Below are positions 52,929 through 63,564 of a stretch of 64,000 nt of DNA, piece by piece. The stretch comes from Polaribacter sp. Z022 (GTDB lineage Bacteria > Bacteroidota > Bacteroidia > Flavobacteriales > Flavobacteriaceae). The notes below the pieces were generated by a model. It was not told the origin of the DNA. It searched no databases and was given only the letters and a program-made list of their open reading frames with translations. The DNA lies in contig NZ_JALCZO010000007.1 in assembly GCF_023555495.1 (NCBI RefSeq), positions 108,710 through 172,709 on the forward strand, given 5' to 3'. Each line of letters begins with the position of its first letter. The first letter of the stretch is position 1. The position numbers and the translations under genes are program-made.

Positions 52929-55583
52929 TTATTTTAAGCTTGCTAAACTGCTTTTAATTGTTTCAATTTTAGCAATTGTATCTGCTTCTTTTTTACGTTC
53001 TAAAGCAATTACTTGTTCTGGTGCATTTGCTACAAAACGTTCATTAGAAAGCTTTTTGTTAATTCCAAATAAGAATCCTTCTGCTCTTTTTAATTCTGTT
53101 TCTAATTTCTTTACTTCTGCTTCAACATCAATATTATCAATAGAAATTGGTACAAAATATTCGTTAGATTTTACTCTAAAAGAAGCGCCATCTACTTTAT
53201 CTGAAACATAATTAATTGCTGAAGTATTTGTTAATTTTTGAATAACAGTATCAAAGTCTTTTGAACTTTTTTCATTATCGATAACAAATAATTCTACAGC
53301 ATCTTTAAAAGAAATGTTTTTATCTTTTCTAATAGTTCTAATACCAGAAACGACTCCTGTTGCAAATTCAAATTGAGTAATAATAGTTGTATCAAACTCT
53401 TTAATAGTTGGATATTTAGCTATAACTAATGCTTCTTCTGTATTTCTATCTGCAATATATTGCCATATTTCTTCTGTTAAGAATGGCATAAATGGATGTA
53501 AAATCTTTAAATTATTTTCTAAAACTTCAATTATTGCATCAAAAGTCTTTTTATCAATTGGTTGTTGATAAGCAGGTTTTACAATTTCTAATAACCAAGA
53601 AGAAAAATCATCATTTATTAGTTTATAAATTGCCATTAAAGCATCAGACAATCTGTATTTAGAAAAATGATCTTCTATTTCTGCTAACGTTTTTTGAAAC
53701 TTAGCTTCATACCAAGTTAGCCCAATTTTTGAAGTTTCTGGTTGCTCTAAACTTGCATCTACTTCCCAACCTTTTATCAAACGAAATGCATTCCAAATTT
53801 TATTTGCAAATCCTTTTCCTTGTTGACATAAATCTTCATCGAACATTAAATCGTTACCAGCAGCAGAACTTAATAAAAGTCCTACTCTTACTCCATCTGC
53901 TCCATAATCATCAATTAATTTTAAAGCATCTGGAGAATTTCCTAAAGATTTAGACATTTTACGTCTTTGTTTATCTCTAACTAAACCAGTTAAATAAACA
54001 TTGTTAAAAGGTTTTTCATCTTTATATTCATACCCTGCAACAATCATTCTTGCTACCCAGAAAAATAAAATATCTGGACCAGTTACTAAATCGTTTGTTG
54101 GGTAATAATATTTAATTTCTTCGTTTTCTGGATTACGAATTCCATCAAAAACAGACATTGGCCACAACCAAGAAGAAAACCAAGTATCTAGAGCATCTTC
54201 ATCTTGACGTAAATCTTCAATTTTGAAAGATTTCTCCATTTCAGTCGAAATGACAGCTAATTTCTCTTTTGCTAGTTCAAAAGCTTTTTCGCGAGTTTCT
54301 GCAACTACAAAATCTTCTTTTCCATCTCCATAGAAAAATGCAGGAATTTGTTGTCCCCACCAAAGTTGACGAGAAATGTTCCAATCACGTACATTTTCCA
54401 TCCAATGACGATAGGTGTTTTCGAATTTCTTAGGATATAAATTGATATCAGTATCATCACCCAAAACCGCTTTAATTGCAGGTTTAGCCAACTCTTCCAT
54501 CTTTAAAAACCATTGATCAGACAATCTTGGTTCTATAACCGCTTTTGTTCTTTCTGAAGTACCAACTTTATTGGTATGTACTTCTGTTTTTACTAAAATT
54601 CCTTTTTCTTCAAGTTCTTTAGCAATTTCTTTACGAACTACAAATCTGTCTTTTCCTTGATAATGTAATCCAAAAGAATTTAAAGAAGCATCCTCATTGA
54701 AGATATCAATTACTTCTAAATTGTGTTTATCACCTAAATTTTTATCATTTTCATCATGAGCAGGCGTTACTTTTAAACAACCTGTTCCAAATTCTAAATC
54801 TACATATTCATCTTCAATAATAGGAATTACTCTATTACATAAAGGCACAATTGCTTTCTTCCCTTTTAAATGGGTAAAACGTTCATCATTTGGGTTGATA
54901 CAAATTGCAGTATCACCAAAAATAGTTTCTGGTCTTGTAGTTGCAATTGTTAAAGTATCATTAGAACCTTCAATTTTATATTCTAAATAGTATAGATTTC
55001 CTTGTCTTTCTTCATGAATTACTTCTTCATCAGAAAGAGTAGTTTTTGCTTCAGGATCCCAGTTTACCATTCTGTAACCTCTATAAATTAAACCTTTGTT
55101 GTATAAATCAACAAAAACTTTAATTACAGATTCAGACATTTCTGGATCCATTGTAAAAGCAGTTCTTTCCCAATCACAAGAAGCTCCTAGTTTTTTTAAC
55201 TGCTCTAAAATAATACCACCATATTCATCTTTCCAATCAAAAGCATGCTGTAAAAATTCTTCACGAGTTAAATCGCTTTTAGAAATTCCTTGTTCTTTTA
55301 ATTTTGCTACAACTTTTGCTTCAGTTGCAATTGATGCATGATCTGTTCCAGGAACCCAACAAGCATTTTTACCTAACAAACGTGCACGTCTAATTAATAC
55401 ATCTTGAATGGTATTATTTAACATATGCCCCATGTGTAAAACTCCTGTAACATTTGGAGGAGGAATTACAATTGTATATGGCTCTCTTTCATCTGGTGTT
55501 GAATGAAAATAGTTGTTTTTCATCCAGTAATCGTACCATTTATCTTCTACTTTTTTTGCATCGTATTTAGATGGAATTGTCAT
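52929..55583 (-). CDS. valS: Valyl-tRNA synthetase
   Basis: 884 residues from the ATG at 55583; a TTG at 55616 lies in the promoter box and is rejected. Class I synthetase: [14 protein letters not shown] (HIGH-like), editing domain with [35 protein letters not shown], and a C-terminal coiled coil ([16 protein letters not shown]). Between [16 protein letters not shown] and the [12 protein letters not shown] segment lies [11 protein letters not shown], encoded by a copy of the dispersed intergenic repeat (54229-54255). Confidence 0.97.
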   Translation of the reverse strand: MTIPSKYDAKKVEDKWYDYWMKNNYFHSTPDEREPYTIVIPPPNVTGVLHMGHMLNNTIQDVLIRRARLLGKNACWVPGTDHASIATEAKVVAKLKEQGISKSDLTREEFLQHAFDWKDEYGGIILEQLKKLGASCDWERTAFTMDPEMSESVIKVFVDLYNKGLIYRGYRMVNWDPEAKTTLSDEEVIHEERQGNLYYLEYKIEGSNDTLTIATTRPETIFGDTAICINPNDERFTHLKGKKAIVPLCNRVIPIIEDEYVDLEFGTGCLKVTPAHDENDKNLGDKHNLEVIDIFNEDASLNSFGLHYQGKDRFVVRKEIAKELEEKGILVKTEVHTNKVGTSERTKAVIEPRLSDQWFLKMEELAKPAIKAVLGDDTDINLYPKKFENTYRHWMENVRDWNISRQLWWGQQIPAFFYGDGKEDFVVAETREKAFELAKEKLAVISTEMEKSFKIEDLRQDEDALDTWFSSWLWPMSVFDGIRNPENEEIKYYYPTNDLVTGPDILFFWVARMIVAGYEYKDEKPFNNVYLTGLVRDKQRRKMSKSLGNSPDALKLIDDYGADGVRVGLLLSSAAGNDLMFDEDLCQQGKGFANKIWNAFRLIKGWEVDASLEQPETSKIGLTWYEAKFQKTLAEIEDHFSKYRLSDALMAIYKLINDDFSSWLLEIVKPAYQQPIDKKTFDAIIEVLENNLKILHPFMPFLTEEIWQYIADRNTEEALVIAKYPTIKEFDTTIITQFEFATGVVSGIRTIRKDKNISFKDAVELFVIDNEKSSKDFDTVIQKLTNTSAINYVSDKVDGASFRVKSNEYFVPISIDNIDVEAEVKKLETELKRAEGFLFGINKKLSNERFVANAPEQVIALERKKEADTIAKIETIKSSLASLK
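54229..54255 (-). repeat. Dispersed TGTCATTTCGA repeat inside the valS reading frame
   Basis: On the minus strand it reads TGTCATTTCGAC, five bases, TGGAGAAATC, the same 12 + 9-10 conserved bases as the intergenic copies at 27549 and 30543. It is in frame and encodes about nine residues (VISTEMEKS). Confidence 0.75.
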
Positions 55584-55613
55584 ACTTTGGTATCCTTTTT
55601 GATATATAGTTGG

Positions 55614-55621
55614 CAAAAATA
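55614..55621 (-). promoter_or_regulatory. Putative -7 box of valS
   Basis: TATTTTTG on the minus strand, 31 nt before the ATG at 55583. Confidence 0.45.
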
Positions 55622-55706
55622 CAATTATCTATTTTGAAGAGAAAATTAGTAGTTGATTTTTTAATACAAATTATTAGTATTAATTTTACATTATAAACAT
55701 TTAGTT

Positions 55707-56111
55707 ATGAAAACATTTGGAACTCTTTTAGTCTTATTTTTTATTTCTTTTTCTATAAATGCACAAGAATTTAAATTTGAAAAAGAAACAATTAACTACG
55801 GTAAAGTTGAAAAAAGTTCTAATGGAGAACGCGTTTTTGTTTTTACAAATGTTGGAGACAAACCTTTAATTATAAAAAACATTCAATCTACTTGTGGATG
55901 TACAGTGCCAGAAAAACCAGAAAAACCAATAATGCCAGGTAAAAAAGGAGAAATCAAAGTTTCTTATAACACTAAAATAGTTGGTGGTTTTTCTAAAACA
56001 ATCACTATTTTTTCTAATGCTAAAACACCTAGAAAAATGATAAGAATTAGAGGGGTTGTTACTAAGGGTATTTCTTTAGAAAAAGAAAAAAGCTTACTTT
56101 CAGACAGTTAA
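55707..56111 (+). CDS. Secreted DUF1573 protein
   Basis: 134 residues. Signal peptide (to INAQ), then one Ig-like DUF1573 domain with the hallmark IKNIQSTCGCTVPEKP (CGC) and GKKGEIKVSYNT. Periplasmic; function unknown. Its stop is one base from that of the convergent protease gene. Confidence 0.9.
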   Translation: MKTFGTLLVLFFISFSINAQEFKFEKETINYGKVEKSSNGERVFVFTNVGDKPLIIKNIQSTCGCTVPEKPEKPIMPGKKGEIKVSYNTKIVGGFSKTITIFSNAKTPRKMIRIRGVVTKGISLEKEKSLLSDS

Positions 56112-56112
56112 G

Positions 56113-57450
56113 CTATATACTTTTATGTAATCTAAATTCATATTTCATTTTTACACCTTTTCGTTTTATAACCATTTTAATTTTTTTATTATCTCTTTCT
56201 TGAAATTTTTGAATAATTTCTCCTATTTGTAATTGATGTACATATTTACCATTAATACTAACAATAACATCATCTTTCAATAAACCTGCATTGTATGCTG
56301 GAGAGTCTTTTACAATATTCAAAATTTTATAAGAAGGCTTAAAATTAAAGGAATAATTGGTTACAAAAGAAACAGAATTACGGTCGTTTAATTTTTGATT
56401 AAATGTGTTTTCAATATTTTTAATAGCTTGTTCTTTTACTAATTGTTCTCCATTATAAACCACATCTATACCACTCATATTATAATTAAATCCTGTTTTA
56501 AAGGAACCATTCTTTTTAAAAGTAAATTTCATATTTGGGTAATCAATCCATAGTTTAAACCTTTTTAAAATTCCTCCTCCTATACTCCCATTTCTAGCTT
56601 TATATTCTCTTGCATTGTGAGTTGATGCAGAATCTAAGAAAGAAACTGTTGCGTTTTCTATTTGAAACTTACCCAATTTAAATTTAGAAATTCTACTTCT
56701 ATTACCAAATATTGGTCCACTTAAACCTTCGCCTAATAAATCATTAAAATAACGTTTTGGGGTTTTTATTTCTTTTTTAGAATTTTCGAACAACCACATA
56801 GCATCACTTCCACCAGAATCTACCAATAATTTTACATCTATAAAGTTAGTACCAATAGTATCTAAACTTACTTTTGCATCAATAAAAGGTTTTTTTCTAT
56901 AAAATGTAAACGGAATTGTTTCGCATTTTTTACACTTTTTATAGACATAGGTTTTAGGGTTATAAAAATCTATTCTTTTAGTATTATAATTTACTCTAAC
57001 AATTAAATCTTTAAATAAATTATAGCCAATAATACCGTGAATGGTAGTCCCCATTTTACTAGATAAATCAAAATAATCTTTTAAAATAACATAGATAGTT
57101 TCATTATTACTAACTAAACTTTTTATTTTAAATGTGTTTTTTTTAGAAACTAACGCATTTACAGCTTCTCCTTTTCCTAAACCACGTAAAGTTACTTTTT
57201 CGGTATTTAATAAATCTATACTATCATTTTCTACTAAGTTAAAAAGTATTGTTTTATTAACACCAGTGTCTAAAATAAACGATAATTTTTTACCATTAAT
57301 TTCTAAAGGAATCACAATCAGGTTATTAATAAGCTTAAAACTTGATTGAACTCTATTTTTATTAAACCCGTTAAAACTAAATCCAGATTGAGAATTTGAA
57401 TTAAAAGAAATAAAAAAAGTAAAAATTATTAGGAAAAGTCTTGTTTTCAA
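56113..57450 (-). CDS. Aspartyl protease-like protein with C-terminal PDZ domain
   Basis: 445 residues. Signal peptide, two retropepsin-type halves with FILDTGVNKTILF (DTG) and LLVDSGGSDAMW (DSG), then a PDZ domain at ~365-440 (ILNIVKDSPAYNAGLLKDDVI shortened: SPAYNAGL). Likely an extracytoplasmic protease or peptide-binding protein. Confidence 0.85.
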   Translation of the reverse strand: MKTRLFLIIFTFFISFNSNSQSGFSFNGFNKNRVQSSFKLINNLIVIPLEINGKKLSFILDTGVNKTILFNLVENDSIDLLNTEKVTLRGLGKGEAVNALVSKKNTFKIKSLVSNNETIYVILKDYFDLSSKMGTTIHGIIGYNLFKDLIVRVNYNTKRIDFYNPKTYVYKKCKKCETIPFTFYRKKPFIDAKVSLDTIGTNFIDVKLLVDSGGSDAMWLFENSKKEIKTPKRYFNDLLGEGLSGPIFGNRSRISKFKLGKFQIENATVSFLDSASTHNAREYKARNGSIGGGILKRFKLWIDYPNMKFTFKKNGSFKTGFNYNMSGIDVVYNGEQLVKEQAIKNIENTFNQKLNDRNSVSFVTNYSFNFKPSYKILNIVKDSPAYNAGLLKDDVIVSINGKYVHQLQIGEIIQKFQERDNKKIKMVIKRKGVKMKYEFRLHKSI

Positions 57451-57601
57451 TATTATAAGATTTGAATGTAAACAATATACAACTTAAGAAATATATTTAA
57501 TTTTTTTTAGCAAATATTTAACCTTTAAAGTTTCTTTAATAAAATGGTATAAATAAAATATATTTCGGAAATTCGCACTAATTAATTCTTAAAAAATTAT
57601 T

Positions 57602-58792
57602 ATGCCTTCAATTTCTAGTAAAGGGTTAAAAATGCCAGAGTCTCCAATTAGAAAACTAGTTCCTTTTGCAGAAGATGCAAAAAAAAGAGGAACTAAAGTT
57701 TTTCATTTAAATATTGGTCAGCCAGATATTAAAACACCTCAAATTGCTTTAGATGCAGTAAAAAACAATACAATAGAAACATTGTCTTATGCACGTTCTG
57801 AAGGTTCTGAAGATTACAGAAATAAACTTGTAGATTATTATAAGAAACATCAAATTAATGTATCTTCAAATAATATTGTTGTAACAACAGGAGGTTCTGA
57901 AGCATTGCTTTTTACTATTGGAAGTATAACAGATCCTGGAGATGAAATTATAATTCCAGAACCTTTTTATGCGAATTACAATGGTTTTTCTACAGCTTCT
58001 GGTGTAAAAGTGGTACCAGTTATTTCTAAAATTGAAGACAATTTTGCCTTACCTAAAATAGAAGATTTTGAGAAGTTAATCACCAAAAAAACAAAAGCAA
58101 TATTAATTTGTAACCCTGGTAATCCTACAGGCTACTTATATTCTCCTGAAGAAATCTTAAAACTAAAAGAAATTGTTTTAAAACACGATTTATTTTTAAT
58201 TGCAGATGAAGTTTATAGAGAGTTTACTTATGATGGTTTGCAACATACATCTGTGATGGCTGTTGAAGGTTTAGAGCAAAATGCCATTATAATTGATTCT
58301 GTTTCTAAACGTTATAGCATGTGTGGAGCAAGAATTGGTTGTATAGTTTCTAAAAACAAAGAATTTATTGGTACTGCAATTAAATTTGCTCAGGCTCGTT
58401 TAAGTCCACCAACATATGCTTTAATTGCTAGTGAAGCTGCTTTAGATACTCCTCAAAAATATTTTGATGATGTAAAAGAAGAGTATGTAGAAAGAAGAAA
58501 CACTTTAATTACAGAATTACAAAAAATTGAGGGTGTAAAAGTTGCCAATCCAAAAGGAGCTTTTTATTGTGTAGTTGAGTTACCTGTAAAAGATTCTGAT
58601 CATTTTGCTCAATGGATTTTAGAAAAATTCAATCATAATAATGAAACTGTAATGATTGCACCAGCAAGTGGATTTTACTCAACTCCTGGAGAAGGGAAAA
58701 ACCAAGTAAGAATTGCTTATGTATTAAATAAAGTAGATTTAATTAAATCTGTAGAAATTTTAGCTGAAGCATTAAAAAAATATAATAGTTAA
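57602..58792 (+). CDS. PLP-dependent class I/II aminotransferase
   Basis: 396 residues. Fold type I: NPGNPTGYLYS, DEVYREFTYDG, and the PLP-lysine in DSVSKRYSMCGARIG. Aspartate/aromatic aminotransferase-like; substrate not resolved. Its TAA is followed at once, in the same frame, by the TTG start of murB. Confidence 0.92.
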   Translation: MPSISSKGLKMPESPIRKLVPFAEDAKKRGTKVFHLNIGQPDIKTPQIALDAVKNNTIETLSYARSEGSEDYRNKLVDYYKKHQINVSSNNIVVTTGGSEALLFTIGSITDPGDEIIIPEPFYANYNGFSTASGVKVVPVISKIEDNFALPKIEDFEKLITKKTKAILICNPGNPTGYLYSPEEILKLKEIVLKHDLFLIADEVYREFTYDGLQHTSVMAVEGLEQNAIIIDSVSKRYSMCGARIGCIVSKNKEFIGTAIKFAQARLSPPTYALIASEAALDTPQKYFDDVKEEYVERRNTLITELQKIEGVKVANPKGAFYCVVELPVKDSDHFAQWILEKFNHNNETVMIAPASGFYSTPGEGKNQVRIAYVLNKVDLIKSVEILAEALKKYNS

Positions 58793-59803
58793 TTGAACTT
58801 TAAAGAAAACATATCACTTAAAAGCTATAATACATTTGGTATTGATGTAAATGCTAAACGTTTTATTTCTATAGATTCTGTTTATCAATTACAACAACTT
58901 TTAAAAATTGAAAAAGATATTTTTTTAATTTCTGGAGGAAGCAATATGTTGCTTACAAAAGATATTGAAAAGTTGGTTGTACATATTGATATTAAAGGGA
59001 TTTCTATTGACAGAGAAAATCATAATGATATTTATTTAACTGTAAATGCAGGAGAAAATTGGCACGATTTTGTTTTATGGTGTGTTTCTGAAAATTATGG
59101 AGGAGTTGAAAACTTATCTTTAATACCTGGAAATGTTGGTACTTGTCCAATACAAAATATTGGCGCTTATGGTGTAGAGGTTAAAGACACAATTTCTAAG
59201 GTAGAAGCATTAGAAATTGAAACAGGAAAATTAGTTCAGTTTTCTAACAAGGAGTGTAATTTTGGATATAGAAATTCTATATTTAAAAATGAAGTTAAAG
59301 GAAAATATATTATTATATCTGTAAGTTTTAAATTAACAAAAAATAACCACAATTTAAATTCTTCTTATGGAGCTATAGAAACAGAATTAGCTTCTAAAAA
59401 CATTACTAAACCAACACTTAAAGATATTTCTGAAGCAGTAATTACTATAAGAGAATCTAAACTACCAGATCCTAAAAAAATTGGTAATAGTGGTAGTTTT
59501 TTTAAAAACCCTGTAATTGCAAAATCTCAGTTTTTAGAACTTCAAAAAGAGTATCCAAATGTACCAAGTTATATTGTTTCTGATACAGAAATTAAAGTTC
59601 CTGCTGGTTGGTTAATAGAACAAGCTGGTTTTAAAGGTAAACGTTATGGAGAGTTTGGTGTACATGAAAAACAAGCTTTAGTTTTAGTTAATTATGGAAA
59701 TGCATCTGGTGCTGAAATTTATCAGCTTGCTGAAAAAATAAAAGAATCTATATTTAATAAATTTGGTATTTCTTTAGAAATTGAAGTGAATATTATTGCA
59801 TAA
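58793..59803 (+). CDS. murB: UDP-N-acetylenolpyruvoylglucosamine reductase, TTG start
   Basis: 336 residues. Starts at TTG 58793 (MNFKENISLKSYNTFGIDV), since the next Met lies ~50 residues inside the FAD domain. FAD-binding ISGGSNMLLT, IPGNVGTCPIQNIGAYG, YRNSIFK and GNSGSFFKNP with the catalytic Ser are present. Makes UDP-MurNAc for peptidoglycan. Zero bases separate it from the aminotransferase stop, and the frame is the same. Confidence 0.95.
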   Translation: MNFKENISLKSYNTFGIDVNAKRFISIDSVYQLQQLLKIEKDIFLISGGSNMLLTKDIEKLVVHIDIKGISIDRENHNDIYLTVNAGENWHDFVLWCVSENYGGVENLSLIPGNVGTCPIQNIGAYGVEVKDTISKVEALEIETGKLVQFSNKECNFGYRNSIFKNEVKGKYIIISVSFKLTKNNHNLNSSYGAIETELASKNITKPTLKDISEAVITIRESKLPDPKKIGNSGSFFKNPVIAKSQFLELQKEYPNVPSYIVSDTEIKVPAGWLIEQAGFKGKRYGEFGVHEKQALVLVNYGNASGAEIYQLAEKIKESIFNKFGISLEIEVNIIA

Positions 59804-59804
59804 A

Positions 59805-59836
59805 AAAAGCCTTGTTTTAAATAACAAGACTTTTAA
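59805..59836. terminator. Probable terminator after murB
   Basis: A-run, AGCCTTGTT, TTAAAT, AACAAGACTTTT: hairpin with one internal mismatch between murB (+) and the DUF2490 gene (-). Confidence 0.65.
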
Positions 59837-59861
59837 AGTAAAATAACAATTCAAAAATAAA

Positions 59862-60575
59862 TTACTTATTCTTTATGGTGTAAATGTATTTTAAACCAAT
59901 AATATTAGATGAATCAGGAAAATCTACATTTATCTCTTTTTGATATCTATAGAACACACCTATTTTTCCAAAATTCTTAGTTTTATAATCTGTACCTAAC
60001 GTTAACCTATATTTATTAAAACCATTTTCTTCTCCTTCTTGAAATTTATTAAATATTTCTGCAGAAAACTTAGGGTCTAATTTCCAGTTTTTAATATTAT
60101 ATTCTAAAGAAGTTTTAAATCGAACGTTTTGGTTTGCATAATCTCCTTCATCATAAGAAACACCTAGTTCGTTTTTATTTTGATAACGCAATCTATATCC
60201 TATTTTAAAATCATTAATTTCATGTTTGTACATTACATCAAACTGAAACCTAAAATGATTTTCATAACCTTGTATATTTCCTTTGTTATCATTATCTCTA
60301 ATATATCTAACACCAGCACCTATTTTAAAACCTTTAAACAATTTATAATCTGCAGTTAATTGTGTAAAATAATTATCTACCACAGAAATATCTTCTTTAA
60401 ATCTTAATTGTTCTTCTAAGCCAAAACTCCATCTATCATTTAACTTATACTCTACTCCTACTGTGTTCCATAAAGCCAAATCTTTTTCTCCATCTGTTTG
60501 TGCAAAATTTATTGTTGAGTACAATAATGCAGTAAGAAATAGTACTAGTTTTTTTTTTTTTTGAATTTTCATCAT
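59862..60575 (-). CDS. DUF2490 outer-membrane protein
   Basis: 237 residues. Basic N-terminus, signal peptide (to NFAQ), then barrel strands with LWNTVGVEYKLNDRWSFGLEEQLRF and YRLRYQNKNE, the DUF2490 pattern. Last of the group with VTC and DUF4956; likely the outer-membrane component. Confidence 0.85.
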   Translation of the reverse strand: MMKIQKKKKLVLFLTALLYSTINFAQTDGEKDLALWNTVGVEYKLNDRWSFGLEEQLRFKEDISVVDNYFTQLTADYKLFKGFKIGAGVRYIRDNDNKGNIQGYENHFRFQFDVMYKHEINDFKIGYRLRYQNKNELGVSYDEGDYANQNVRFKTSLEYNIKNWKLDPKFSAEIFNKFQEGEENGFNKYRLTLGTDYKTKNFGKIGVFYRYQKEINVDFPDSSNIIGLKYIYTIKNK

Positions 60576-60599
60576 AAATTTAATTTGTGAATTTAAAGT

Positions 60600-61202
60600 T
60601 TACTTGTTTTTGTAATAAAAAATTGTAACTGTTGCTACATCTTTTAAAAAATCAACATCACCAACAGTTATATTATTAATTGTTAAACCTGTTCTGTTTT
60701 CTAAATCTTCTTTAAGTAAATTATAGTTTTCTGGTTTAATATTATCTATGTTTTCATACACAATAGTTTTGGTTACCAATTGTTTTAATGACCAATATTT
60801 TTCTATTAATAATAGTACAAATACTATTATTAAGTTTGCAGAAAGAATCTCTGCATAACTCATTTTTTTATTAGCTAATGCATTAATTATAGATACACCT
60901 ATAACAACAAATAAATAAGTCATTTCTTTAATATCTACAGGGTTTGTTCTGTATCTAATAATTCCAAAAATGGCAAAAAGACCTAGTGCCATACCAATAT
61001 CCATCTCATATTTTTTAAGGGTAAAACACAAGAAAAACACAATTAAACTTATTAAGTAATATGTAAAAACGTAATCTTTTCTTTTTGAATCTGGATAATA
61101 AATAAATCGGATAATTACTGTTAAAAATGAAAAGTTTAAAATGAATCTAAAAATCATTTTGTAAAAATCATTATCGAATAAAGGGATGTCTAAAAACTCC
61201 AT
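60600..61202 (-). CDS. DUF4956 membrane protein
   Basis: 200 residues, four transmembrane helices (ILNFSFLTVIIRFIYY, YLISLIVFFLCFTL, MALGLFAIFGIIRY, ILSANLIIVFVLLL) and a cytoplasmic C-terminal domain. The motif GIIRYRTNPVDIKEMTYLF is diagnostic of DUF4956. Starts 2 nt after the VTC gene; the two families occur together widely, suggesting one machine. Confidence 0.9.
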   Translation of the reverse strand: MEFLDIPLFDNDFYKMIFRFILNFSFLTVIIRFIYYPDSKRKDYVFTYYLISLIVFFLCFTLKKYEMDIGMALGLFAIFGIIRYRTNPVDIKEMTYLFVVIGVSIINALANKKMSYAEILSANLIIVFVLLLIEKYWSLKQLVTKTIVYENIDNIKPENYNLLKEDLENRTGLTINNITVGDVDFLKDVATVTIFYYKNK

Positions 61203-61204
61203 AC

Positions 61205-61954
61205 TTATGCTATTGTGTTATTTATTTTAATTAATTTTTTCTTGAATAAATTGTATTTTAAATCGTTGTAAAGACTAATCATACCAATACAATATTTGCT
61301 AATACTATAAGGATTTTGTCTTATTGATTTTAACGATTTAATAATTTCTGACTTTCTATTAAATCGTTCTTGTTTTACTTCTATAATTACCAAATTTTCG
61401 AATTCTTTTTTAACATCGTTAATGTTATAAGAAAGGTTTAAATCTATAGTTACACGCTCTTTACTTGCTAAATTCACCAATGTTATTCTGTTAAAACCAT
61501 TCCATAAACTTGGTACTAAATTGTATTCTTTATTTGTAGTATTTGCAATGAATTCTTTAGAGATATTAGTTAAATCTTTCTCAAAATCATTCACTTGAAT
61601 TCTAGATTTATTAGTTTCTCCTTTTCCATTTTTCTGTTTAATTTCTAGAAAACATAAATCAGATTCTATATACTTTCTTTGTCTAATTTTTGTTCTATTT
61701 TTTTTTCCATTATGATGATCATTGTAAAACTTGTTTTCTAATGTATCAAAATACAATGATGAATAACTCATTATTCTGTTAGCATCTATTTCTAAAACTT
61801 TATAGTTATTTTTAATACTTTCTAATACAATTGCCAATTGATATTTATTGATAACAAACTTTGTATCAGTTCTTTTCATTAAAGAAACACTGTTCATTTC
61901 TATTAAAGAAATAGAGGAAAATTGATTGATAATTGGCTCTATTGTATTGATCAT
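61205..61954 (-). CDS. VTC-domain protein (polyphosphate polymerase-like)
   Basis: 249 residues. Triphosphate-tunnel fold of the VTC family: MKRTDTKFVI, GKKNRTKIRQRKY, CFLEIKQKNGK and VIIEVKQERFNRKS supply the alternating basic and acidic residues that line the tunnel. Yeast Vtc4 makes polyphosphate from ATP; bacterial members are presumed similar but untested. Directly ahead of DUF4956. Confidence 0.88.
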   Translation of the reverse strand: MINTIEPIINQFSSISLIEMNSVSLMKRTDTKFVINKYQLAIVLESIKNNYKVLEIDANRIMSYSSLYFDTLENKFYNDHHNGKKNRTKIRQRKYIESDLCFLEIKQKNGKGETNKSRIQVNDFEKDLTNISKEFIANTTNKEYNLVPSLWNGFNRITLVNLASKERVTIDLNLSYNINDVKKEFENLVIIEVKQERFNRKSEIIKSLKSIRQNPYSISKYCIGMISLYNDLKYNLFKKKLIKINNTIA

Positions 61955-62060
61955 ATATTTCTTAAAATATTAAACAATTGTTATTTTTATGTTACTTAAA
62001 GTTTAGATGATATTCTAAAATAAAACTTGTGCCTTTTTTGTTAAAAAAAACTTAATTAAA

Positions 62061-62090
62061 AAAGCTTCATCAATTTAATGATGAAGCTTT
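62061..62090. terminator. Terminator hairpin after the CotH gene
   Basis: AAAGCTTCATCA, ATTTAA loop, TGATGAAGCTTT: 12-bp perfect stem, 30 nt after the CotH stop. Splits EF-hand/CotH from VTC/DUF4956/DUF2490 into separate or attenuated transcripts. Confidence 0.8.
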
Positions 62091-62120
62091 CAAAAAAATA
62101 ATATCCCCCAATATTATTCT

Positions 62121-63533
62121 TTAATCAAAATAAGAAGCAACCGCACTTTTTCTAGAAGTTGCATGACTTTTTAAAGTACTAACTGCAGAGTAAAAACTAG
62201 AGCTAGAGTTTAAAAAGGTATAACCAGATACTTCTGAAGTTGCATATTCTTCTATTAAAGCAGCATATTTTGTATATAATGCTTGAATACTTGTTTCTTC
62301 AAAAGCACCTTCAATTACTTCTTTTAAGTATGCATCATATTTAGCTTTATAAACATCATCTTGATATAAATACCCAATTAATGGCCATGAAGAAGAATTT
62401 AAACCAGAAAAGTTTAAAGGCAAAGATCCTCCTTGTTTACCTGTTTGTAAAGACTCATTATTATCCCAAGGAATCCATGTTAATTTACTTGTATCTGGAT
62501 TATTATATAAGAAGTAATTATGCGTCATTCTACCATATGTATCCCAATTTTGTATAATTCCATTTACTGCTAAGTATTTTAAAAAAACATCTGTATCAAA
62601 CACTTTTTCTAAATTTGCTCTCCAAGTTGCTGGATCTGAAGTACGAGTACCATCATTTAAAATAGTTAATAAATTTTGTACATCTGTAAAATCTGCTTCG
62701 TCTTCATTGTTCTTTTTTACATATTCATCTTCATCAAAGCTACCATTAGCAAAAGTTGCAGCATCTCCATCTGGTTTGTATAAATTTCCTTCGTCAGAAG
62801 AATATTGTGTTTCTAAAACTGTATCATCTACTTCTTCTACTAAAGTATATAAACCAAAATATTTAGGTCCATCTCCATGATCTACATACAAAGTATAAAA
62901 TGCAGTATGAGAAGCTACCATACCTGCATTTCTAAATACATCTGTAGCTACTTTTTCTCTTAACAAAGAATCATCATCGTAATTATTTTTAAGACTTAAT
63001 TTTTTAAATCCATAAAAACGTTGGTTTTTAATTTGAGGATAATCATCTTCATATTCATCAAAATCTAATTTAAAAGATAGTTTTAAAATACCAGCTTGCC
63101 AGCTAGATTTTAAGCTAGAATTTCCTTTAAAACGTAACCCTACTTTGTACCATTCTTTACCTTGATAAAAAACTTCTCCTGGCACAAAAATTGGATCTAC
63201 ATCTGAAAAACTTCCTGAAGACCCTCTGCTTCCAAAATTTCCATAGAGACTTGTCATGTCATTTAACATATTTTGCCAATTTTCTTCAGAAATAACAAAA
63301 TCTAATCTTTTTACAGCAGTATCATCAAAAACTTCATCAAAATTTGGATCAGCATCTTTACTATGCGTATCAACTGTCCAATCTGTTGGTTCAAAGTCTG
63401 TATCATCTACAACAACTACAATTTCCTCTTCTTCTTGTACTTCTTCTTCAATTTCTACAGAAGTTTTACTTGAACAAGAAAAAATTATAAGCATTATAAA
63501 ATTGGTAGCAAATACGTTTTTTAAATATTCCAT
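62121..63533 (-). CDS. CotH kinase-family lipoprotein
   Basis: 470 residues. Lipobox IIFSC (Cys20), an acidic stretch (EIEEEVQEEEEIVVVVDD), and a CotH domain: RLDFVISEENWQNML, LRFKGNSSLK, KLSLKNNYDDDSLLREKVATDVF shortened here, YTLVEEVDD, and IPWDNNES with Asp/Asn for metal. CotH of Bacillus is an atypical protein kinase. The acidic tail after the Cys suggests surface exposure. EF-hand gene lies 31 nt upstream. Confidence 0.9.
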   Translation of the reverse strand: MEYLKNVFATNFIMLIIFSCSSKTSVEIEEEVQEEEEIVVVVDDTDFEPTDWTVDTHSKDADPNFDEVFDDTAVKRLDFVISEENWQNMLNDMTSLYGNFGSRGSSGSFSDVDPIFVPGEVFYQGKEWYKVGLRFKGNSSLKSSWQAGILKLSFKLDFDEYEDDYPQIKNQRFYGFKKLSLKNNYDDDSLLREKVATDVFRNAGMVASHTAFYTLYVDHGDGPKYFGLYTLVEEVDDTVLETQYSSDEGNLYKPDGDAATFANGSFDEDEYVKKNNEDEADFTDVQNLLTILNDGTRTSDPATWRANLEKVFDTDVFLKYLAVNGIIQNWDTYGRMTHNYFLYNNPDTSKLTWIPWDNNESLQTGKQGGSLPLNFSGLNSSSWPLIGYLYQDDVYKAKYDAYLKEVIEGAFEETSIQALYTKYAALIEEYATSEVSGYTFLNSSSSFYSAVSTLKSHATSRKSAVASYFD

Positions 63534-63564
63534 AATTATTTATTTAGTTGATTTTTTATTAATT

